From positions 68,511,023 through 68,575,022 of the forward strand of contig OY726560.1 in the NCBI GenBank assembly GCA_963383645.1: DNA of 64,000 nucleotides. Reading direction: 5' to 3'. The notes beneath the pieces are model-generated. The model worked only from the letters and a program-made list of their open reading frames with translations, made no database searches and had not been told where the DNA came from. This DNA is from Muscardinus avellanarius. Lineage: Eukaryota > Chordata > Mammalia > Rodentia > Gliridae. This document shows positions 1 through 11,985 of this stretch, piece after piece; the stretch's first letter is position 1; each line of letters begins with the position of its first letter. A program made the translations under genes and the position numbers.

Positions 1-330
1 AAAGTTATTCTTTTCCAGATTTCATCTAGGTAGGTTTTACTTTGTATGGGCACAGTTATAAAATTTCTGATTTTAAGTGAGAAAATAGATGATTACATAT
101 AAAATTTTGAGTATAAATTATGAATAAAAAGTTCTTATAAAATACAGTTACTAAAACATAATACAATCCATAATAGGATTAATATTAAAGTTATTTGTTT
201 TTTATTTATTTCATATGACAGTTTAAGCACTAAATGTATATTGTGAGAAATCTGGTTCTTATTTTGAAACAACATAAGAAAACTCAAAATTTATTAATGC
301 TTAGTATTCTTTAATATTAATAATACATAT

Positions 331-1690
331 TAATGGAACAGAATAGAAGATACAGAAACAAATGCACTCACTTATAGCCAAGTGATTTTCAACAAAGGTG
401 CCAAAAACATACCGTAGAGAAAAGATGGCCATTTTAACAAATGGTGTTTGGAAACCTGATTATCATTTGTAGAAAAATGGGATTAAATCCCTACCTTTCA
501 CCCTGCACAAGAATCAACTCAAAATGATTATACCAGACTTTGAAATTATTAGAGGAGGTCATAGGTCCAACATTCAAACATATAGGTAGAGGCAGAAATT
601 TTTTCAATAAGGTCCCCAATGCTTAGGAAATTAAAACAATAATTAATACGTGGGATGGGCATTAAACTAAAAAGTTTCTGCTCATCAAACAAAAACAGCA
701 AGATATAAAGAAAGAGCCTAAAGAATGGGAGAACATCTTTGCCAGCTATTTCTCCAAAAGAGGACTAATATCCAGAATATATAAAAAGTACTTAAAATAC
801 TTAACACTAAAAAAAACCAACAAATCAGTCAAGAGATGGGTAATTGAACTACATAGACACTTTATAAAAAAGGAGAAATATGAATGGCCAATAAATATAT
901 AAAAATGTTTAACCTCATTAGCAATCAAAGACATTCAAATCAAAACTACACTGAGATTCCATCTAACCCCAATTAGAATGCCAATCATGAAGAAGTCAAA
1001 CAATAAAAAATGCTAGCAATGATGTGGGGAATAGGAATTATTCTACACTGTTGGTAGGATTGCAAATTATTGCATTTGCAGTGGAGATCAGTATGGAAAT
1101 TCCACAGAAAACTGAAAAGGGATCCACCATCTGATCCAGCTATACCACTCCTGTATCTTTCCAAAGGGAATGAAATCTGAACATTATAGTAACAAATGCA
1201 TATCTATGTTTATAGCAGCACAACTCATAATAGCCAAATTATGAAACCAGCCCAGTACTCATCAAAAGAAGAATCAATTACAAAATTATAGGCTATAAAC
1301 ACAATGAGATTCTACTCAGCACTAAAGAATGAAATTATGTTGTTTGCAGAAAAATGACTGGAGAACATTGTGCTAAGTGATATTAGCCAATCACAGAGAG
1401 TGAATGATCATATATTTTTTCTCATATGTGGAAGTTAGGTAGTAATTGGCATATAAGAGGGACTTTGGAAAATGAAGGACAAACTTCAGTAGAGGGAGGG
1501 AGGTGGTCTTTGGGAGGGGCAAGGAGAAACAGAATTTATGAAGCAAACACTTCCACTGACATTATGTACATATGTGAGAATAGCGCTGTCAATCCCAATA
1601 TCTTATATGGGGAAGGGCAGTGTGAATGCATGTCCCTATCACTATGATGTGAGACTATAATGCCCCAATAAATGTATTTTAAAAAATAGT
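331..1690 (+). mobile_element. L1 fragment: ORF2 3' end and 3' UTR
   Basis: This is a 5'-truncated LINE-1 covering the C-terminal end of the ORF2 region and the 3' UTR. Landmarks in order are a 'TTAATGGAACAGAATAGAAG' start, the 'AGAATGGGAGAACATCTTTG' block near 723, the 'AATTAGAATGCCAATCATGA' block near 970, and a 3' end with 'CCCCAATAAATG' near 1663. Scattered stops and indels make it non-coding, and the short frame at 1426-1647 lies in the 3' UTR and is not a gene. The divergence suggests a fairly old rodent L1. Confidence 0.85.
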
Positions 1691-2005
1691 AATAACTCCA
1701 TTCTGGTTTGATTCTAAAATATTTCTTCATATCAGTGGAGTTAATGAAGTGCTGATTATGGAGGTACTTCATAGAAGACATGCATAAAGAAAAAATAAAA
1801 GCTTTATTTGATAAGGCTTATTTTATAGTCCATTAGGGAACTGTGATTCAATTACAAGTGTAACTACTATAATAAGTGATTAAAATTAATTTAAATTTAA
1901 ATTTTACTACTAAGTATATCAGGAAGATTCAGAATGTCAAGCACATAAATATTAAATAAGAAGTCTCCAGATGTGAGCGAAAAACTGAGCTATAATTTTC
2001 ACTCT

Positions 2006-2165
2006 TTATTTTTCTTATTTTTATTGGTGCATTACACGTATACATAATAGTGAGATTCAAAGCGATACAAACATTCATGCACACACCACTTGGTGTGCTT
2101 CCCTCTGGATTCCACCCACTCCCTTCCCCTGCACATAATATATCTCATCTTATGCTAGTAGGGAG
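2006..2165 (-). mobile_element. L1 3' UTR fragment, antisense
   Basis: The stretch starts with a T-rich tail and 'ATTGGTGCATTACACGTATA', the reverse complement of the rodent L1 3' terminus ('TGCACCAATAA'). It continues through a C-rich 'TTCCACCCACTCCCTTCCCC' block, the complement of the purine-rich 3' UTR. It is short and non-coding. Confidence 0.7.
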
Positions 2166-2649
2166 AGTCATTCAGGCCAAATTTCCTCATGTTATGACAA
2201 CAAAATAAACCCCAATAATGTTATTGTTCTTACTTTGTTAGAATATTTAAGTAATAATAAATATTAGAACAATTAAAAAAATTAGTACTTTTACATTATG
2301 ATTGATACCTCTAAAAAAAACTGAAAAACTCACACTTTTCTGTTATGACAATTTCTATGATTATGTTATTCATAGAAATAGCAAAGCAAACCCCCTTACT
2401 CAACCAATTTGTCATCTCCCAAATGCTTCACCTAACATACTTCAGTTGTATTTCATTTTGACTAAAACCTTATTTCAATATCCCCCCAAAGAGAGAAAAA
2501 TGCCAAACGTACTTAAAATCCTATTTGTCTTATATCCCTAAAGTTTTTGAAGGGAACTTTTGTTATGGGATAATTCAATTCACTTCAGAATCAATCAACC
2601 ATCTTCTTCTAAAAATAGTCTTTAGAAAACATTTCATAAAAATTTTAAT

Positions 2650-3000
2650 TAGAGATACTTAGTCACAAAAAATAAGAAATCAGATGTTTTCCTAATATGC
2701 AAAAGCTAGGGAGAGATGGGTAACAGGAGGAACTCTAGATGAAGAAGGAGATCTTATAGAGGATCAAATAAGGCGACCTAACTGAGGGGATGGGAGCAGA
2801 AAAGAAGGAAACTCTTTAAAGCACATGATGTACTTAAACATATCAAAGTCAGTGACTAAGCCAAGCACAGGAAGAAGAGACGGAGAGGAAATGCTTTGGG
2901 GGTCAGGTAAGGGCTAATTGGGTGTTGTGTGCATGTATGTCTACACAATTCTTTTATCCCATTAAGATGTATGACTACATACACCAATAAAAAAAAAATT
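2650..3000 (+). mobile_element. L1 3' end, sense
   Basis: This is an L1 3' segment starting near 'AGATACTTAGTCACAAAAAA'. It passes through a purine-rich 3' UTR ('ACTGAGGGGATGGGAGCAG') and ends 'GATGTATGACTACATACACC' plus an A-tract. A SINE has inserted directly into or beside its A-tail at 3009. The same 3' UTR family recurs at 23075-23211 and 53600-53965. Confidence 0.85.
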
Positions 3001-3008
3001 TTAAAAGA

Positions 3009-3196
3009 GCCAGGCGTGGTGGCTCACGCTTGTAATCCCCGCGCTTGGGAAGCGGAGACAGGAGGATCGCATAGGTTCAAAGCCAGCCTCGTTGGCTTAA
3101 GAAACCCTGTTTCCAAATAAAAATATAAAATAGGTCTGGGAGTATAGCCTGGTGGTAGAAGGGTTTCCAGGAACCCTAGTACCACCAAAAAAAAAA
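3009..3196 (+). mobile_element. B1-dID-type SINE, young subfamily
   Basis: The 7SL/B1-like half begins 'GCCAGGCGTGGTGGCTCACG'. The ID-like half ('GGTCTGGGAGTATAGCCTGG') ends 'CCTAGTACCACC' and an A-tail. It has the short young-subfamily joint ('GGCTTAAGAAACCCTGTTTC'). Imperfect AATTTTAAAAGAG / AATTTTTAAGAG flanks suggest target-site duplication in the preceding L1 A-tail. Confidence 0.9.
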
Positions 3197-3379
3197 TTTT
3201 TAAGAGAAAAAAATTTATAAAAGTTGGATTTTCAGTTGGCACTGAAGTAGCAAATAAGTAGACATTTAGAGAAATTGCTTGTACTCAGGGAGATTATTTG
3301 AAAAAATAACAGCTGGTTCAACATAGCATTCCCCCATACTTCTTTATTTATACTCTGTTCTTATGACTAAGTCATTCAC

Positions 3380-3520
3380 AGAAGCATGGGAGCTACAATA
3401 TGTTCAGCATTTACCAAACCCAGAGAGATTAAAAAACCTGCCCAATGACCCTCAGCTAGGAAGAAGGCACCATTAGGCCTGACACTCAAGTTCTTGATCA
3501 CCATGCTGAGCCTGTTTTCA
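3380..3520 (-). mobile_element. MIR fragment, antisense
   Basis: 'CAGAGAGATTAAAAAACCTG' followed by 'CCCAATGACCCTCAGCTAGG' resembles the reverse complement of the MIR core. It is highly diverged, so the call rests on word order only. Confidence 0.5.
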
Positions 3521-3746
3521 CAGCATCAATTGGTGAAAGGAAAACACTTTTCTCGGATCAGTTATCAAATCATAGCAATTCAGTATGAAAATAGGTGGCA
3601 GTTATCAGACAAGTGCCTGCCACTTATTTTTAGCCCTCAGTCCAATTAAATTCTCTGTGCCAAAATACAGTGTTTGCCTTTTTATACCCCTTTCTTTTTC
3701 TTATGTTTTCCCTGATACTCTTCTCCCACATAGGGTGGGCTTTTAT

Positions 3747-3969
3747 TTTATTTTATTTTATTTTTCTGGTGGTACTGGGGGTGGAACCCAGAGGCTTTCT
3801 ACCTCCGGGCTATACTCCCAGACCTATTTTATACTTTATTTGGAAACAAGGTCTCACTAAGTTGCTGAGAGCCTCACTAAGTAGCTGAGGCTGGCTTCAA
3901 ACCTGTGCGATCCTCCTGTCTCAGCCTCTCCAATGCAGGATTACAAGCATGCGCCACCACACCTGGCTA
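3747..3969 (-). mobile_element. B1-dID-type SINE, antisense, intermediate subfamily
   Basis: It reads tail first (T-rich (TTTTA)n), then 'GGTGGTACTGGGGGTGGAAC', the ID-like half, 'TTTATTTGGAAACAAGGTCT', the joint with 'AAGTTGCTGAGAGCCTCACT', and ends 'CACCACACCTGGCT'. Flanks 3733-3746 and 3970-3983 share AGGGT.G.CTTTTA as a probable target-site duplication with two mismatches. Confidence 0.92.
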
Positions 3970-4009
3970 AGGGTAGCCTTTTAAATCTATATATTTCACT
4001 TAGACATCA

Positions 4010-4150
4010 CAAGAATCCTTCAGCTTTTTAAAAAAACTGAGATTAATGGAGATTGAGGGATTTCCTCAATGTTAAACAGGTAATAAGCAATAAATCCAGA
4101 ATGTAAACATAGGGTTTTTTACTTTAAATATGCTAAGTCCTTCTACTATA
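4010..4150 (-). mobile_element. MIR fragment, antisense
   Basis: The words 'AAACTGAGATTAATGGAGAT', 'GAGGGATTTCCTCAATGTTA' and 'CAGGTAATAAGCAATAAATC' follow the order of the reverse-complemented MIR core (aaactgaggc...gttaagtaac...cagctag). It is strongly decayed. Confidence 0.5.
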
Positions 4151-4408
4151 ACACTTCTGCAGAGATGTACAAACAAGTGTCTCCCAGATAATCTGTTAGT
4201 CAGTTTCCATGATGACCACCCAACTCACCACTGAAAGCTGAGAGTCATGATCTTCCCTGACAGAATGGTGCTTCTCCCACACACCAGGCATTTGATCATT
4301 AAGCTAAGGAATAAGGTTCATTAATAAAAAATTTAGAAAGGAGAATTCATAAATGATTGAAAAATCTGAGACTACAGGAAATGGGAAAATAGTCGCAAAC
4401 TCCATAGT

Positions 4409-4439
<31 letters not shown>

Positions 4440-5175
4440 ATAGTATTGGTAGTAGTATATTTTACTTGGAGAAATTTAGCTCATTTATCTATGTATAGTT
4501 TTCACATGCTTCTCTAGGTTTCCTCCCTATCCCTTTCTGGGTATCTGGTCAATAAGTTAGCTTTTATCTTTACATTATTTGCTTATAGTTTCATAGTCTC
4601 AGCAAAAATGTATCCCTTAATCTAGATCAGAATATGCCACACCAAAACATGAAGAACTATTGACTTGAAGACTGTTAAGAAGCAGATACAAGATAACTCT
4701 CTGCCTCCTGTTTTTGCCCAAAAATAAGACAGATTTTTAAAGACAAAATGCGCCCCTCTTAGCACCAAGGAGAACAAGAGTTAACTATTGAAGACAATGT
4801 TAGCACCTTATCAGCTAGAGTTGATATTGGAGAAATCTTCAATAACCTATACTAACTACTTTTTATCACCATGTATTTGCTTTCTCCCAAGCTGAGACCT
4901 CTGGAGACTCACAGTCCTGTTATTTTGTCTTGTTTCTTTCTCTAACAATTGTTCTTTGTTGAAAATACTTTGCAAGCTAGAATTCAAAGCCACCTTTTTG
5001 ATAACTACTCAAATTCTGGGTGTTTCCAATATATATGTGAAATACACACCTTACACACCAAATGAAAATAAACTTCTGTTTGCTGTTTACATATTACGTT
5101 GTCTTTTGTTACAAAGATCTGTTCCATTTGAAAAACTTCATTGAACAAAAAATGATTGCTCTTTCTCTATAGTGT
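4151..5175. other. No gene or recognisable dispersed repeat
   Basis: About 1 kb of AT-rich unique-looking sequence. The only clear structure is a perfect (TCA)10 triplet run at 4410-4439, annotated separately. No open frame here resembles a known family. Confidence 0.5.
4410..4439. repeat. (TCA)10 microsatellite
   Basis: Ten perfect TCA units follow 'CTCCATAGTA'. The run is intergenic with no open frame of note. Confidence 0.95.
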
Positions 5176-5530
5176 TGTGTTAGTCAGTTATCCAACAGTG
5201 TGAGAAGACACCTGAGGTAGTCAACTTATAGGGAGAAAAGGTTTCCTTTGATTCAGCTTTAGAGGTTCAGTCATGGGCCAGTTGGCTTTGTTGCTTTGGG
5301 TCTTGGGTGCCACAATATGTCACAGCAGGAGCACATAGCAAGGAAGTTGTTCACTTCTTGACAGTAAGGAAGAGAGAAGATAGGGCCCAAGATCACAGTG
5401 TCTCCTTCAAGAGCACATACCAATCACCTAACTTCCTCCCACTAGACTCCACCTCTTAAGGACTTCACCACCTCCCAATAGCACCATGAACCTTCCACAC
5501 ATGGGTTTTTGGCAACCTCACATAGCAACC
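5176..5530 (-). mobile_element. Solitary LTR-like element, antisense (MaLR type)
   Basis: 'GTTAGTCAGTTATCCAACAG', 'GGAGAAAAGGTTTCCTTTGA', 'CCTAACTTCCTCCCACTAGA' and 'CCACACATGGGTTTTTGGCA' follow the same order as two better-preserved copies at 43235-43645 and 46073-46505. The composition and layout resemble the non-autonomous ERVL-MaLR LTRs common in rodents. No internal region is attached. The family name is my inference. Confidence 0.6.
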
Positions 5531-5933
5531 TCAGTCCAGCTGTTTCTCATTTCTGGTGTCTGTACTTACTGATAATCTTGATCCTATCTCCTGTTCAGTT
5601 GCACAGGTCAGTACAAGATACAGGAACATTTTCTCTATCTTCTATTAGAATTTTCTGTACCACTTCTCACCTCTTCAGCCTTTCCGAATGGACATTCCAC
5701 TAATTATTTGTCAGTTTATCTACTCTCTCATCTAGTTTTTACATACCTGGATCATCCCTGGACTCTCTCACATCCCAGACACGAATGTTTCTAGCCTTTT
5801 TATGATAGCTGAACCTCCTCTAAGATTTTTTATATTTTATCACATTAATTGTTTCTTTGAATCTCTCTTCAGAGAAAGACATCTCCCTTACATTTTATTC
5901 CAAGAGTTACTAGCTTTGTCCCATATAATTCTT

Positions 5934-5955
5934 TTTTTTTATTTTCATGTGCATT

Positions 5956-6002
<47 letters not shown>

Positions 6003-6073
6003 TGTATAATACTGGGGATTGAATATAGGTCCTTGTCAGTGCTGTACCACTGAGCCATACCTCTAGGCCTGTA
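5934..6073 (-). mobile_element. ID-only SINE, antisense, with (GT)21 tail
   Basis: Only the ID-like half is present: 'ACTGGGGATTGAATATAGGT' to 'CCACTGAGCCATACCTCTAG' near 6011-6070. Before it (its 3' tail) lie T-rich sequence and (GT)21. A perfect 13-bp target-site duplication, CCATATAATTCTT, flanks the insertion at 5921-5933 and 6074-6086. With no B1 half this is a simple ID-type insertion, unlike the composite SINEs elsewhere. Confidence 0.88.
5959..6000. repeat. (GT)21 microsatellite
   Basis: Twenty-one perfect GT units lie inside the tail of the ID-type SINE, within its target-site duplication. The repeat therefore arose in, or arrived with, the retroposon tail. Confidence 0.97.
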
Positions 6074-6342
6074 CCATATAATTCTTAACTAAAGTTTATA
6101 GCATAACCAAAATCATTATTACTCTTATTTTTTTTCTGAAACCACATGGATTGAGACAATGTACAACTATTTAAGACTGGACTTGGTTAAGGAGGGATAA
6201 AAATATATATACATTTATCATTAAATAGAAAGTAGGAGCAGACTTCATCTTTCACCTAAACGTTCTTTGACAAGCTGACGCTTATGACAACAAGCCTAAA
6301 TAGAATTTTAACTTTATAGAAATCCACTAAGAATTAGATAGA

Positions 6343-6530
6343 AGGACCAAATATGTTGGTACATGTCTCATCCCATTAAGGCTGAGCTAGGAAAGTGGTA
6401 AGTTTAAGGCCAGCCTGGGAAATTTTACAAGACCCTATTACAAAATAAAAAATTAAATGATCTGAGATGTAGCAGAGTCTAGAACACCATGGGTTCAATC
6501 CCCAGTACCAGAGAAGAGGGGGAGAATTAA
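6343..6530 (+). mobile_element. Old B1-dID-type SINE
   Basis: It is diverged but ordered: 'TGGTACATGTCTCATCCCAT', 'TTTAAGGCCAGCCTGGGAAA', 'AAGACCCTATTACAAAATAA', 'GATCTGAGATGTAGCAGAGT' and 'GGTTCAATCCCCAGTACCAG'. CpGs have been lost, consistent with an old copy. Confidence 0.75.
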
Positions 6531-6539
6531 ACAGGATGC

Positions 6540-7500
6540 TCCCCTTAAATCAACTGCAGTTATAGGTAGAATCAAAATTTTTCAAAAATTCATGATGTTT
6601 ATAGTATTTTGTTCCACCAAAATAACTGAATAATTTTATATTATGACATAGAAAACTATCTAGATAATTGACATCTTGAAGTCACTTATTCTAATTAAAT
6701 TCCAAAGAATATGCCATTTTTTGGCACTGATGTAATTTTGAACCAAAGACACTTAAATAACAAATTTAAGAAGGACACACTGACCTTCTTGTCCCCTTTT
6801 TTATTTCTGAAAGCAGAAGTTAAAATCCCCATATGGAAGATGTTCTTCCTATACCAAAAGGAAAAGAACATCCTTATCAAGGATAGGAATTTAAAAACCA
6901 AGAGAATTCTGTACAAACTGACATTTTAATAACAAATCTTATCTTTCTTTCACCTCCCCACATAGTTCAGTTACTTTCCCACAATTGCTTCTCTCTGTTC
7001 AACTTAATATGAAATATTTTTGATTTTCCACTTCTTTGGGTCCTCATTTCCTCCTGAGGGCTACTGTGTCATGGAAAACCCATGAAATAAAAGTGCATAC
7101 TTTTCTTCTGTTAACTTGTCTTATGTCACTTAATTATCAGGTACAACCAAAAAAAAAAAAAAAATCTAAGAGGGCAGAAATAAAATATTGCCTCCCCTAT
7201 AATAGTTTTCAAATGTCTAATATGCATGTGTTAATTTTATAATTTCCATCTTGATTATAAAAACTATAAAAGTTGGATAGAATTTTTCATCTAGATAATA
7301 TAGACATGAATGTATTTGATTCATTTGAATTTTTATAGCTTAACGAATATGTTTTCAATTTCTTTTAAATAACAAGCCTGACCCCACTATATCAGCCCTT
7401 TATCACAAAAAGGATTAGAGACTACAACAGATTATTTGGAAAACATGTCAAATTCCAGGATATACCTAGCAATTTATTTGCTTTAAAACCAGGAGTTGAC
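6540..7500. other. No gene; AT-rich unique sequence
   Basis: I see no retroposon, palindrome or credible exon. A 16-bp A-run sits near 7149. Overlapping short frames on both strands near 6695-6929 are chance opens in AT-rich DNA. Confidence 0.45.
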
Positions 7501-7504
7501 CTTA

Positions 7505-7745
7505 TACATAGCATAAATTGGGGTTTTAAAACTGGACTAAGCAGAATTCACATTCTGCCTGTGTCACTTACTAGTTTTTTGATCTCAGAAAGTTTGTCTA
7601 GCCTTTCTGAACTTCATTTCTCATCTACAAAATAAGTTTAAAAATAAGGTTTGGAAGACTTATTTGTGAGGATTAGAGATTACGGGCTTAAGCCACTATC
7701 ATGGTGTTTGGCACACATCTGATGCTTCCTAACAATAGCTTCAAA
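7505..7745 (+). mobile_element. MIR, nearly full length, sense
   Basis: It follows the MIR order: 'TTCTGCCTGTGTCACTTACT', 'CAGAAAGTTTGTCTAGCCTT', 'CTGAACTTCATTTCTCATCT', 'ACAAAATAAG', 'TTGTGAGGATTAGAGATTAC' and 'GTGTTTGGCACACATCTGAT'. These correspond to the MIR tRNA-like head, the core and the tail motif. Confidence 0.85.
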
Positions 7746-10644
7746 ATGCTGTGGACCACAGAAAGCTCTCCATCGGATTTAAAAGCAATTTCCAAATTCA
7801 TTACTTAGTTTAGAAATTGTCTCAAAATTACATTCATGGCCACTGAATTTTTCAATTTGGTAGAATTTGTTCAATGAAAATTTTAACTAAATTGATTACT
7901 GGTTTTCAAGCTTTGCAATTGTATGATTTTTCAGTCTTAGTTTTTTCATAAATGTTAAATTGGGCCCTGAATTTCTACATCCTGTATGTCATCCTTCTTA
8001 CCTTTTGCTTTCTTTCTCTCTCTCTTTCTTTCTCTCAATAATTTCACTTGGAGAATTGAAAATGTTGTATTTAACTTTTTTTGTATGCCCCTGAACACAA
8101 TTAGAAACTCTGATCAAAGAGATAATAAGGAGAAATTGATTGTCAAAAAATGATAAAGATAAATGCTAGAAATGGAGATAGTTTTAAGCATTAACAATAC
8201 ATTGGATTTTGTGCACATACAAGCATGTAACAATTCCACTATTGCATATAATCATAATGTTCCAGTAAAAATCTCATAAAAATATATATAATAAAAATAA
8301 GTAAATAAATGAGGGCACAAAATTACCCTTAAAAAATAACAAAACAATTATTTGAATTCATCCATGAGTTCTCTTACTACTACCATCATAGATTAGGTTT
8401 TGCTTCCTTCCAGGAAAGCATTTACCATATTGGTTATGTCATGTCTTTGTTTGAAAGAGTTCTAATGATAAAATGACTGATATATATATATCTGATTTTC
8501 TTGAAACTTACTAAAGTAAGATATAAATTTGCATAATTTCTTATGTAAAGAATATGTATGTAACCTATAATATAGTAATAAAATATGATTAATAAAATAG
8601 CAATTCTTCTATATTCTAGTCACTTATTTCACTAAATTTGACACTAATTCTATTTTCCTTTTGCCACATAAAAATTTTAATGTTTTTATAAGCAGTCTTA
8701 TTTTTTCTAGAAAAATACATAAGATAGTGACCATTTTAAAGAAATAAAAAGGATAAACATTATGCTAATTTTTAAATCATTCTCAGAAATCACATATAAC
8801 TTCAGAAATTAAAATTAGACAATTAACCAGTCAAATTCAGCTGCACGTTTTCAAGCCATTGTTAGACAATTTCAGAAAGACATTAGTGAGCTTGGAGAAA
8901 AGAAATAACTAGCTACATATGTTTTGTTTCTTATTCACAGCAATATGTTCCCTGCAGAATTTATGAATATTACTTACTGGAATTTGTTGTGATCCCAATG
9001 TCCTTCCAAACTGGCTCTTGAATCCTAATTCTTTATGCTGTTAAAAGATTTTTGTCTGTGATGTAGAGCCATGTTATATAGAAAGTATTGAGGTTTTCCA
9101 ATTTTTATTATTTTCTGGAATGGAAACCTTATGTTTAATTTTTTACCTGGAAACAGACATATTCTAGACCAGCACTATCATACACTGGATCTCAGAAGAA
9201 AGGCCTCATCACATTTTCTAATTTTATAAGTTCACTGAGTATTTAAAAAAGTGAACAGGGTCCGGCTGGTCATAGGAGGCTTCATTCAAATAGAGGAGTA
9301 GGGACAATGAAATAAGATGAAAGAAAGAAAAATAAATGTAATCTCCTTGTGCTTCATATGCATATGAAACAAATAGCAAGGACTGGTAAGAAATTATACA
9401 CATATATTTTTTTCATAGACTTTTATTTTTAAAGTTGATTTGCGAATGTTAGCTAGTCTTCAAATATTCAAAATAGAACCTCCTGTTTGTTGTGACCATC
9501 TGGGAGTTCAGGTACCAAACTTAGTCAGTTATAATCTGACTTGTACAGGTAAGGATTTCTAACTTGTATGATTATTCTCATAATTTGAATATGAAAAAAT
9601 TTTCCAAATCCAGGCATCAAAAATAACAAGTGTAAATTTTTTTTATTGTTGTATAGCTACCACTTAATTTTGTTTTTTGTAATTGTTGCAAAGACTATGT
9701 ATAGATTCTGGCTTTTCTGTACATTAAGTATTTAAAAACTGTTGGGATGTACATTTTCTTTCTGAAGATTAGACTTCTTTCCACACTTTCCAGATTTATC
9801 ATTTTTATTACTACCATGTCTTAAAAGTTTTGTATCTTACAATTCTTTGCCTAATTCTGTGTGTTTGGTATTAGGACATAATGTGCAATAGAGTTATACT
9901 ACCAGCAAATTTCTTTCTGTTATTCTTCCTCCAAGCACTTGGAAATAGGTAGTTATTAGAGGAATAGATCAATTCTTATTATTAGGTCAAGATGGTATCC
10001 TTTTTCTTCTTCACACCAATCTAGAGGAAACTGATTCAGTTCTAGAGGAACCTGAATAGTTGTTCCATCTCTAAAGCTCTAACAGAGAACAAGACTGACA
10101 CTCTAAAATAAATCTAAATTATACTTTTGTCTGGATTTTATAAATGCCTTTTAAACAAAATCTGAGTTTCTAAAACCATATTTTATATGACTTCGGTAAA
10201 ATCATTTGACGAGTCATATATGTGAACCCCTAGTATTGGGGTCTAGAAGTTCAGGATTCTCACTCTTCTCAAATTTAACCGTAAATCATGACATTTCTTT
10301 CTATTCAATAGAAGCCAAGAAGCTTACTTGGGTCTGAAACCACTGTTAAATCTCAACAGCAAGCTTGGCTTTCCATCTGCCTTGCTGGCACTAGGCCACA
10401 AGAAATCTATAAGATATGGGATCTCTAGGAATGTCCTTCCAAGTACAGCTGCACAAAATATTTTTCATCCTGTTGAACTCTGTGAAAATATAAGGGTTCA
10501 TGCCCCAGCTTAGAAAAAATAATGACTTGGAAAATAATTTCATAGATCTATTGCAAAATTGCTTTAGCTAGAAAATACTGAGACTATGTCCATGCTCTAA
10601 AACTAAACTTTAACTTTCCAACTGAATGCTTTTAGTGCATATTG
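7746..10644. other. Longest repeat-poor block of the first half
   Basis: About 2.9 kb in which I see no young retroposon. It is AT-rich, with a pyrimidine-rich run near 8005-8038 and a short (TA)n near 8481. An imperfect 21-bp tandem duplication starting 'TCTAGAGGAA' lies at 10020-10061. No exon-like open frame with recognisable content is present. Confidence 0.45.
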
Positions 10645-10965
10645 CCTTAGTCATTTTCTGAGTAAGTTGCAAAGAAGAGAAATATATTTCTCACATCCTG
10701 GAGGTTGAGAATATCTAAGTGCCAGCATCTGGTGACAGCCTCCTTGGAGTCATATAATAGTGGGAAAGTTAAAGACTGAGAAATAAAGAATGTGCCAGCT
10801 CAGGTCTCTCTTTCCCTCAAGCCTCCCATTCCACCACTGGGGGCCTTCGCCTCATGTCTTCATCTACCTCTATTAGCTTCCAAAGTCCCTACCTCCAGTT
10901 AACCTATGAATTTAGGGATTAAGTTCTAACACATGAACATGGAGAGACACTCAAACAATTGCACT
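10645..10965 (-). mobile_element. Old LTR-like repeat, antisense (MLT/MST type)
   Basis: 'CTCACATCCTGGAGGTTGAG', 'AGTGCCAGCATCTGGTGACA', 'CAAAGTCCCTACCTCCAGTT', 'AGGGATTAAGTTCTAACACA' and 'TGAACATGGAGAGACACTCA' keep the word order of antisense MaLR LTRs (hot-spot 'tctggaggctg' to 'gggttaggttctaacatatg'). No internal retroviral sequence adjoins it. Confidence 0.65.
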
Positions 10966-11837
10966 ATATAATTAAACAAATGTTATTATGACATTCCAGA
11001 ATATACCTCCCCAAAATATAGCTATAGAAGACCAGATGACTTATGTCCAAGTATGTCTCTTTGACAAAAGAATTTTTTGAGATAATTATTTTGATTAATG
11101 ACAGAAAAAAAGGGAAAGCTCTGAAAACAGAGTAGAAATTACCCTTTGGTAAGGGAAATTTACATCTATAGAGAAAATTCCCATTTGTACGGTGGTCTCC
11201 CTCTCTGTACCCGGTACACAAGGATGACTCTAAATTATTAGAGATTTTATGAGTGGAGAAAAGACCTACTTAAATCTGCATAACAAATCTTACTTTCATT
11301 TACTGAGCCTCTCCTGGTCACTTCCCCCAAACTGGCCATCTCCACATCTATTTTTGTGTGTTTCAGCTAAAGATGGTATTTAAGCCTAATTTCAATGCCA
11401 CCTCTTAGTCACTTATTTCTCCAGTTACCTTTCAAGTATACTTGAGATACATATGAATAATCCTTGTAGTTTTCCTCTTGTTAATCTGTCTTTTGTTACT
11501 AAAGGTCCAAGCTAGGAACTCAGGAAGGGTAGAGAGAAATTTATTTTTCCTGCACTACAATGACTTATATTTTCCCTCTAGCCTCATGTTTCTGCATATT
11601 GAATGCATTTGTCTAACTAGTTGATTCTCAAACCTCGGTGAACCCTTCTTAAAAGAAAACTCTCTAGAAGCCCAGCATTTATTTAAATTTGTTTTGGTGC
11701 TTATTAAGTAAGAAATAGATCATACTGTTACTTATAAATTCCTTAGATAATTATAAAATTATAAAAAATTCAAATTAAATAAAATCAAAATTGTTCTTTG
11801 TTTTGTCTTGTGTTTTCTTATTTCTGCTTGTCTGTTT
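10966..11837. other. No gene or clear repeat
   Basis: Unique-looking AT-rich sequence. The minus-strand frame at 10964-11221 has no recognisable domain and a composition like its surroundings. Confidence 0.4.
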
Positions 11838-11985
11838 TTTCCAGCACTGAGAATTGAACCTGGGAGAACTCCATAACTGAGCTACATCCTCAGCCCTTCT
11901 TATTTTATTTTATTTCAAGACAGGATTTCACTAAGTTGCCAGGCTGGACTTAAACTTGTAATCCTCCTGAGTGATTAGAAATAAA
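11838..11985 (-). mobile_element. Old B1-dID-type SINE, antisense, partial
   Basis: 'CCAGCACTGAGAATTGAACC', 'CATAACTGAGCTACATCCTC' and 'AGCCCTTCTTATTTTATTTT' are the ID half. 'GGATTTCACTAAGTTGCCAG' and 'CTTGTAATCCTCCTGAGTG' are the inner B1 half. The outer B1 end is missing. Confidence 0.8.

Noticed and set aside
6010..6072. tRNA-like promoter words in the ID halves of SINEs, as possible tRNA genes
   Set aside because: The ID half derives from tRNA-Ala but lacks a foldable full cloverleaf here. It is a retroposon, not a tRNA gene.
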